Assembly: GCA_963662155.1 (NCBI GenBank)
Contig: OY759261.1
Coordinates: 44,390,056-44,454,055 of the forward strand
DNA length: 64,000 nucleotides
Direction: 5' to 3'
From: Lamellibrachia columna
Taxonomy: Eukaryota > Annelida > Polychaeta > Sabellida > Siboglinidae
Below are positions 57,795-64,000 of the stretch, in pieces; positions within the stretch are counted from its first letter, which is position 1, and the number at the start of each line of letters is the position of its first letter. Position numbers and translations under genes: made by a program. The notes below the pieces were generated by a model. It saw only the letters and a program-made list of their open reading frames with translations, was not told where the DNA came from and ran no database searches.

Positions 57795-59160
57795 GACTGA
57801 CCTTTTCCTACGTAGCATCCTTTCATTCTGCCATCTGTATACATATCTTGCATGTGCTTCCGGCATTTTGTTGTACGTGAATCTGAAATGTGTTTCAGTT
57901 CAAGGCGCATGCTGAGGAAGAGTGATCGAGACAGCCCCACCAGTTCTACCAGACCTGCACCCTGGTGGGATGCGCTGTTTATGGAGGCGTCCTCTGATGG
58001 ATCCTGATTGTACCTCAGATTTTTATTTGTGAATGAGGGACAGGTCAAATGTTACACGTCCAACATTCCACATATACTATATTATACTATTGGGGTTAAG
58101 GTAGCCGGACTCTGTGTAGCTTAATAAACTTTATATCTCATGATGCACATGTTTATCATCATTTTGTGTTTTTGTTATATTTTTCTTCTAAACAATCTGA
58201 TGTCACAACAGTTTTTACTATAATTTCATGGTTGATTTGCCATGGCTCACTGCCACAGATATGTAAAGTGACACGCTTAATTAAACCTTCGTGTTCAATT
58301 GGGCACGGACCACAGTCAGAATCCGTCCGCCATTACATAGATAGAGTCCCAAGGAAAAAATTCATTGTGCAGTTAGGGTTTATTTGTGAGAGCAGAAATT
58401 GTGTGGATGAGTGAGTGGAAGTGATGTTTGTGTGCATAGTAGCATCTAAGCTTTGAAATGATGTCAGTTGGTATACCTGTTGCTTAAGGACGCGATGGCC
58501 ATCAGGCAAGATGCACTCATATTTTGGAAACCAGTTAATTTCATTGCAGAAATGCAGGGGTGTCATGCATTGAAGCAATTTGTACGAAAAGGAGGTAGGT
58601 CATTTTCACGAATTTCACACACTGGGTGTCTTAGTGGGTCTGTCATTTGCTGTGAATAAAAAAAAAATAGTAGGATAAATGTTCAATGTAGGCGCAAGAA
58701 CGTTATAAAGGTCGTCAATGGGAAAAGTGACTGTGGTCCGTGCCCAATTGATTTTGGGTATTTGAACAAATGGTGGCGCCACCTCACGGAATCTTGTTAA
58801 TCGATGCCACGTGCTAGATGAAATGTTATGAACATAACAGTGATTTACTGGGTTCCAGTCAATGAGATGAACGTCTATTAATAATGTTGGACATTCGTGG
58901 CCAAATGCAAGTGCTGGTGTGGTCTGTATGATAATGCTACTTATATAATTTGTAATGTTGATATAATATATATATTAACACCTCCCACTTCAAAACCCTA
59001 CCTCTCACCATTTATTTGCATCGAATGAAATACGCATCCGTGCGACACGCCTTTACGTCATACCGATTACGTAACGTCGGCGGGGTATTGGGCCATGCCC
59101 CTTTGGTTTGGATAAGAATAATTTTGTATATAACGGGGGTGGGTGTAAACCTGTTGCGCC
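57795..59160 (+). repeat. Dispersed repeat family R1, copy B
   Basis: Same blocks in the same order as 23612-28985, but without the LINE and without the ~1-kb insertion. It instead carries a 445-bp TIR element at 58301-58745. No protein-coding capacity was seen. Confidence 0.75.
58301..58745. mobile_element. 445-bp MITE with 18-bp perfect TIRs
   Basis: It begins GGGCACGGACCACAGTCA and ends with the exact inverted copy. It is flanked by AATT on both sides (58297-58300 and 58746-58749; CAATTG is palindromic, so 4-6 bp are possible). Copy A of the host repeat shows the unoccupied sequence TTCAATTGATTT at 24937-24948, which proves insertion. No transposase inside. Confidence 0.92.
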
Positions 59161-59199
59161 ACTTCATCGTAGCATGACAAACTAGCGGGTGACTCCCCT

Positions 59200-59825
59200 T
59201 CCGAGGTCACGTGATACGTCACTGTTTCTATGGGAGTGGCCGACCGTACACGTATCTCCTAATAGAATCGAACTACAAAGCTTGACAGACCGCGGCTAAT
59301 TTCAGAAAACGTAAACCCTTGTAGGCATGTCTTAGTGAAGCCAACAAACTGTTATAGTGTGACTTGGGTGTGCTGATTCAAAAAAGTTGTGTTGGCAAAC
59401 GGTGAGAGGGGATTTAGACCATCTAAATAAAAAATACTCCATATATTTTATAATTTCGGGAGTCAAGGACCCTCCCACAGTTTGCCAACATCACATTTTC
59501 GTTTCGGAACACCCAGATCACCTTACAAACGTCGGCAAGATATCGCACTAATTAGAAGGGTGATTTCTATTTCGTGGGCAAATCGGGCGCCATTTTAATT
59601 TTTGTCTTTCAGGGGGTCTAAGACATCTCCCACACTTTGTCAACATAACTTTTTGGATGCAACACACCCAAATCACTCTCAAACCGTTTGTTGGTATGCT
59701 TTACTAAAAATGCCAACGGGACTCTTACTAAGAGGCATATTTGGATTTAGGCACCAGCCTGATCACAGGGTTGGTGTCCGAGGCAAGTCGCACCAAGCTG
59801 ATAGGCCTTTGCAGAATAAAATAAA
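59200..59825 (+). repeat. Repeat family R2, direct copy, with three internal subunits
   Basis: Subunit a (59341-59422) is in plus orientation. Subunits b (59463-59537) and c (59615-59694) are related to it but inverted. Shared words are CCAACAAAC at the edge, GGGTGTG in the middle and TTGGCAAACGGTGAGAGGGG-like at the end. So the element can fold back. The second copy is 30847-31490, in the opposite direction. Confidence 0.8.
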
Positions 59826-59948
59826 AGCAATCATAAAATAATAACGTGTGTGTGTGCGTGCGTGCGTGTGTATTGGGGTGTTTGTGAACAGTTGTGCCAC
59901 CTAGTGGATAATTAAGTGATCATAGGAAATGTTCCCGCGTTAGCATAA

Positions 59949-60158
59949 ATGTATTTTAGCTATTTATTTATTTACTAGAGTAGAATATAGTAGTATATTA
60001 ATATACTACTCTATTTTTAATATATACTATATTTTAATATATATATATTAAAAATATAGTAGTATATTAATATATATATTAAAAATAGAGTAGTATATTA
60101 AGACTAATTAATATAATAAATAAATAATTATAGTAAAAAATAAATAGCTAAAATACAT
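59949..60158. mobile_element. AT-rich MITE-like hairpin element, 210 bp
   Basis: ATGTATTTTAGCTATTTATT at the left faces its inverted copy at the right (AATAAATAGCTAAAATACAT). Inside are further palindromes (TAGTAGTATATTAATATACT). It follows immediately after the GCGTTAGCA word shared with 33230, where the other copy has no such element. Confidence 0.65.
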
Positions 60159-60237
60159 ATTCATAAAAAGTGTCCTCGTTCACAGTTAGGGAAGCCAATG
60201 TAACTCAATCAGCTATTTGCTGGTGCTTTCGCACAAC

Positions 60238-60610
60238 ACTGCATTGATGTAGTCCAATCGCCATGTCACTAGGGCGTGGACTAGTGTCTTGGCCATAAGA
60301 GCCTCAGCAATGCCGTACGACACTGCATTGATGTAGTTCAATCACGATGTCACTAGGGCGTGGACTAGTGTCTTGGTCATAAGAGCCTCAGTAATGTCGT
60401 AAAACACTGCACTGATGTAGTCCAATCACGATGTCACTAGGGCGTGGACAAGAGTCTTGGTCATAAGAGCCTCAGCAATGTCGTAAAACACTGCATTGAT
60501 GTAGTCCAATCACGATGTCACTAGAGCGTGGACTAGTGTCTTGGTTATAAGAGCCTCAGTAATGTCGTAAAACACTGCATTGATGTAGTCCAATCACGAT
60601 GTCACCAGGG
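60238..60610 (-). repeat. 84-bp tandem repeat grown from a LINE RT thumb segment
   Basis: GCATTGATGTAG-type words recur at 60241, 60325, 60409, 60493 and 60577, an exact 84-bp period. On the minus strand the 28 codons read TKTLVHALVTS, then (TGA or Arg) LDYINAVFYDI. This is the 'K-LVHAFVTSRLDYCN-L-Y' block of LINE reverse transcriptases. The array lies exactly where this block should follow in the LINE relic upstream (minus). Confidence 0.88.
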
Positions 60611-61151
60611 CGTTTGACATGTTTGACTCCAGCCATTGAAGAGCAGTGCTCTGGATGCCTATGCTGCGCAGTTGATTGGTTAAAATCGAGTGCTCAACAG
60701 TGTCAACGGCTGCGCTCATATCGAGCAGCACTACAACCACACCATTCTTTCTGTCTACGGAACGGAGAAGGTCATCCTGGATGCGCATCAGCGCCGTCTC
60801 GGTGCTGTGATATTGTCTGTTATGCAGTTTGGAAAGTGTCCACAATATTTTTACTTTCTAGGTGTTGGCGAAGTTGTATTGCCACGTGGTGCTCCAATAA
60901 CTTTGACACAAATGATAAGTATGATACTGGCCGGTAGTTTTCAATGAGTTTGGATCAAGGTTAGATTTATTCAGTAGAGGTGTAATCACCGCATGTTTGA
61001 AGTTGGCTGGCACCGATCCAGATTCGAACGACATGTTAATGATCGTAGCTAATGTCGGCGCAAGAATATAAATGTTGGCTTTCATGAGTGAAGTAGGAAG
61101 TGGATCAAGTACACTTGATTTCGTAGAACACTTCCTTAGTAAACGCTGCAC
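60594..61151 (-). pseudogene. LINE reverse-transcriptase relic
   Basis: On the minus strand: SSVLDPLPTSLMKANIYIL, NMSFESGSVPANFKHAVITP, then after a break STETALMRIQDDLLRSVDRK and VVVLLDMSAAVDTVEHSIL. These are RT blocks 0-3. The block-3 'DMSAAFDTVDH' with catalytic Asp is preserved. The FADD part is missing, and the coding sequence runs straight into the 84-bp array. Confidence 0.82.
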
Positions 61152-61299
61152 AGCATATAATGTTATTCCGGAAAACGCAAATAAGTATAAGTTATTTCAT
61201 CTATGGAGTGCGAAGAAGTCGTTAGAAAAGTTGTTTGCAGTTACTGACTTATTCTGGCCAGGGTGGTTTTTGTCTTTTATAATATAATATGCCGCTTTC

Positions 61300-63215
61300 A
61301 CAAATAAATTGACGACACTTTTGCGCATGCGATCGATATTCGAAAAAACCATTGGCATCGGTCTACCTCGAGAGATAATGGTGCTGCGCCGTATGTGACA
61401 TCAGTGGTTTGCACAGCATCCGCTGTGATCCAAAAGTCCGATTTTTGAGTGACAGTCCAGCCACAGATGGTACAGGTGTAGACAGTTTGATGTAGAGGTG
61501 TGGTAGTCGATGGTCTTTCTCTCTGACAGTCTCTCTTCTCCGTCCACAGTTCGTTTTTTCTGCCTTCCTCATACCCCTCTGCACAGCCTGTCGCCATTTT
61601 TTGCAGTCTGCTACAGCAGATTCACAGGACTCGATGCTGATCTGAGCAGATTTGATATTTCGTTTGTAAGCATCCCTGAACCGTAGAGCTGGACGACCGA
61701 GACACCTTGCACCGGACGCAAGCTCACTATAGAGGACATCCTTTGGAATACGTCCATTATCCATGCGGCAGACGCGGCCAAGTAAACGCAGACGTCGCTG
61801 ACTTAGCAGGGCGAACATACTGGGGATGTCTGCATGCTCGAGGACATCCTTGTTTGATGTGTGTTCCCGCCAGGTGACGCCAAGTATGCGTCCGATGCAT
61901 CGAACGTGAAAACTACCGAGGCGTTTTCCTGTTTCACATATGTTGTCCACGTTTCGCTGCCGTAGAAGAGGGTGCGTAGGACACAAGCCTGGTATACTCC
62001 AACCTTGATGTTCTCAGTGAGCATGTTGTTCTCCCACATCCACTTGGACAGCCTCGACATGACATCTGCTGCCTTTCCGATAAGCTTATTTATCTCTACG
62101 TTAAGGGATGGGTTGCTGGTGATGATTGACCGCAAGTAGGTGAACTCCTGGACCACTTCCAGAGTGCAGTCATCAATGCTGATGGCTGGAGCTTCGCTGC
62201 TGACATCTTGGCCCATGACATTGGTCTTTTTTAGGCTTATAATCAGGCCAAATTCTGGGCAAGTTGGTCTATTAGCTTCTGGAGGCTCTCTCCACTGTGC
62301 GATATTAGCGCTGCGTCATCAGGGAGAGCATCTCCGTGATCAGGACCTTTGGTTACCGCACGCAGACGGGCCGGGTTGAACAGTTTGTCATCAGTTCTTG
62401 AATGTAAGCGCACACCTTCTGAGGATAAGCCGAAGGCATAGGAAAGCAGCAGGAAAAATAATTTTCCAAACAAGGTTGGTGCAAGGACGCAACCTTGCTT
62501 CACACCACTGTGAATTGGGAAGGACTTCGATAATGATCCATCATAATGCACTGTGCCATGTCTTCGTCGAATGACGTAATCACACTCAGCAGCTGTGGGG
62601 GGCATCCAATCTTCCCGAGGAGTGTGACGAGTCCTTTTCTGCTGACCAGGTCAAAGGCCTTTGTCAGATCAACAAAGGCGATGTGTAGTGGTCTCCTCTC
62701 TTCCCTACATTTCTCATGCAACTGTCGCAGCGAGAATAACATGTCAATCTTCCTGCTCTCAAGCCGCATTGTGATTCTGGGTAGACACGCCTAGCCAATT
62801 TTTGCAATCTGTTGAGCACAACACCGGCAAAGATTCCCCCCACTATGCTGACCAGGAGAGTTCCGCTCTTGTTGCTGCAATCACTACGATCTCTTTTATT
62901 CTTGTATTATGACAATGTTGGCACCGAGCCCTCTCCCCTCACATGCAGAGAAGCTTGTAAAGATGTTTTATCGCCTTAGCTGGTATGGCACCGCTACCAG
63001 GTGCCTTGACGCCGGCTAGAGAGTCAATGGCTCCACTGAGCTATTCCACAGTTGGTTTGGCCGTCGAGCTCCCCCATGACTGACAATCCCCTGACACCGT
63101 CTTGGGTTATATCTGTGACAACAGTTTCTCTGGAGAAAAGCTCATTATAATGCTCGACCCATTTCTCCATTTGTTTGTTGTAGTCGATGAGAATCTCTCC
63201 TGTCAGAGATTTCAA
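61300..63215 (-). pseudogene. LINE RT of the 'craniofacial development protein 2-like' type
   Basis: Minus-strand pieces in order: 63215-63024 (MEKWVEHYNELFSRE), 62769-62500 (RPLHIAFVDLTKAFDLVSR, RT block with catalytic Asp), 62605-62243 (HSGVKQGCVLAPTLFGKLFF, then DDAALISHSGESLQKL, where the usual 'YADDAAL' Tyr-Ala is changed), 62216-61803 (EFTYLRSIITSNPSLNVEIN, KVGVYQACVLRTLFYGSETW) and 61986-61363 (HVRCIGRILGVTWREHTSN, HADIPSMFALLSQRRLRLLG, CLGRPALRFRDAYKRNIKSA). All are blocks of one well-known LINE group. At least four frame changes. It belongs with the endonuclease part at 63450-64000. Confidence 0.85.
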
Positions 63216-63450
63216 AGGCGCTGTTTTCTATATACCTGGCCCAACTGTGCTATCTTTATTCCATCATACATGCCTCGTGCGTTTCCGGTGTTTGATGAGA
63301 GCTGAATGCTCTTACAACAACGTTTTAGCCAGTATTCGTTGGCGCAGTGTCTGACAGTTTGCAGACAAGGTGTTTTCAGTAGGATGTTTCTTGAAGGGCT
63401 GTGCGTTTGGCTTGACTGACAGGTTCGATCTTTTCTAAGTTGGCTTCAAT

Positions 63451-63991
63451 CTAATCTGCATTCTGTTTCTCCCGTTTGCCAAATGTGGACATAGCGGTGT
63501 TGTAGATTGAGTCTGGTGTAGTTCCATAGTTCCACAGCACTCTGATCAGCAGAGTACTTGAAACTGTGTTCAATGGAGTCGACAAAATGCTTTGATAGCT
63601 CGGGGTTTTAAGTGTTGCCGGTGTTAATGCGAGTGATGTAATTTCTTTGGTCGTAGCCTGACCTTGCTGCACACCAGGGAGTGGCCTGTGTCGCAGTCTG
63701 CACTGTGAAAACTGCGAGTGCACATCGTTCAGTGTAGATCAGCCTCATTACGTCAAGCTGGTGCCAGTGGTGCGATCTTGTATGCCTCGCACACACTTTG
63801 TGGCATGTCTTCGTAAGGAACAACGATCTTGTATGCCTCGCACACACTTTGTGGCATGTCTTCGTAAGGAACAACGATCTTGTATGCCTCGCACACACTT
63901 TGTGGCATGTCTTCGTAAGGAACAACGAGTTGGTGATGCAGACGCTGTGATAAGAACAGAGTGGTAACAGTCTTTGGCCATTTTCGTTCAT
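63451..63991 (-). pseudogene. LINE endonuclease with a triplicated 17-codon segment
   Basis: On the minus strand: MNENGQRLLPLCSYHSVCIT, then three copies of SLFLTKTCHKVCARHTR, then HWHQLDVMRL. The family normally has a single 'N-NG--LL-LC---L-ITNT-F-----HK-TW-HPRS-HWHQLD'. So the 'F---HK--W-HPRS' piece is tripled in frame. The frame continues to about 63608, and the rest of the linker follows in another frame to 63451. Confidence 0.85.
63773..63925. repeat. 51-bp tandem repeat, 3 identical copies
   Basis: 63773-63823, 63824-63874 and 63875-63925 start CGATCTTGTATGCCTCGCAC and appear identical. The unit is 17 codons of the LINE endonuclease. Confidence 0.97.
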
Positions 63992-64000
63992 TTTCGCAAT

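Noticed and set aside
57471..57866. Minus-strand frame with THAR repeats
   Set aside because: Translation of the GTGC microsatellite.

Overview
This is a eukaryotic, metazoan window. Genes are split by GT-AG introns, the DNA is AT-rich, and it is crowded with LINEs, an LTR retrotransposon, cut-and-paste DNA transposon relics, tRNA-derived SINEs and large minisatellites. The mix (MULE/ZSWIM-like, THAP, PC-esterase-like, CR1/L2-like LINEs, Tigger, hAT-like) suits an aquatic invertebrate such as a cephalochordate or a lophotrochozoan. The sequence alone does not settle the species.

Region by region: 0.86-6.3 kb holds the scattered, broken exons of a ZSWIM1/3-like MULE-transposase-derived gene. 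About 75 copies of a 39-bp minisatellite have grown inside its coding sequence (1363-4272). 7.6-10.6 kb holds three smaller tandem or duplicated blocks. 11.0-12.2 kb (minus) is a broken member of an unnamed PIN-like family, followed by a LINE fragment. 13378-14535 (minus) is an intact single-exon gene for a predicted type II membrane protein with an SGNH/PC-esterase-like fold. 16.1-18.7 kb holds decayed LINEs (minus). 18829-23611 (minus) is a Ty3/gypsy-type retrotransposon with very short LTRs and broken frames. 23.6-33.3 kb is a nest of repeats, including two copies of one LINE family (24996-27580 and 31530-32895). 33698-33813 looks like the first exon of a THAP-finger protein. 35.9-37.9 kb is low-complexity direct and inverted repeats. 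38992-40714 is a Tigger/pogo element with a second TIR element nested in it.

43.2-57.6 kb (plus) is the main cellular gene: a protein-kinase-like protein reconstructed from nine exons (about 418 aa), with the VIb motif HGDITFDN and DYG in place of DFG. Its introns carry a 48-bp minisatellite of about 69 copies in which every unit contains a 3'-splice-site-like sequence, a dimeric repeat of about 47/50 bp, a 30-bp minisatellite, two SINEs and an hAT-like element with a perfect 231-bp duplication.

57.8-64 kb is again repeats. It holds second copies of families seen at 23.6-33 kb, so empty and filled insertion sites can be compared inside this window, and two LINE relics on the minus strand in which short coding pieces (84 bp and 51 bp) have become tandem arrays.

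The most unusual theme is tandem arrays seeded inside coding sequence of mobile-element proteins: 39 bp in the MULE-like gene, 84 bp in a LINE reverse transcriptase and 51 bp in a LINE endonuclease. All three unit lengths are multiples of three.
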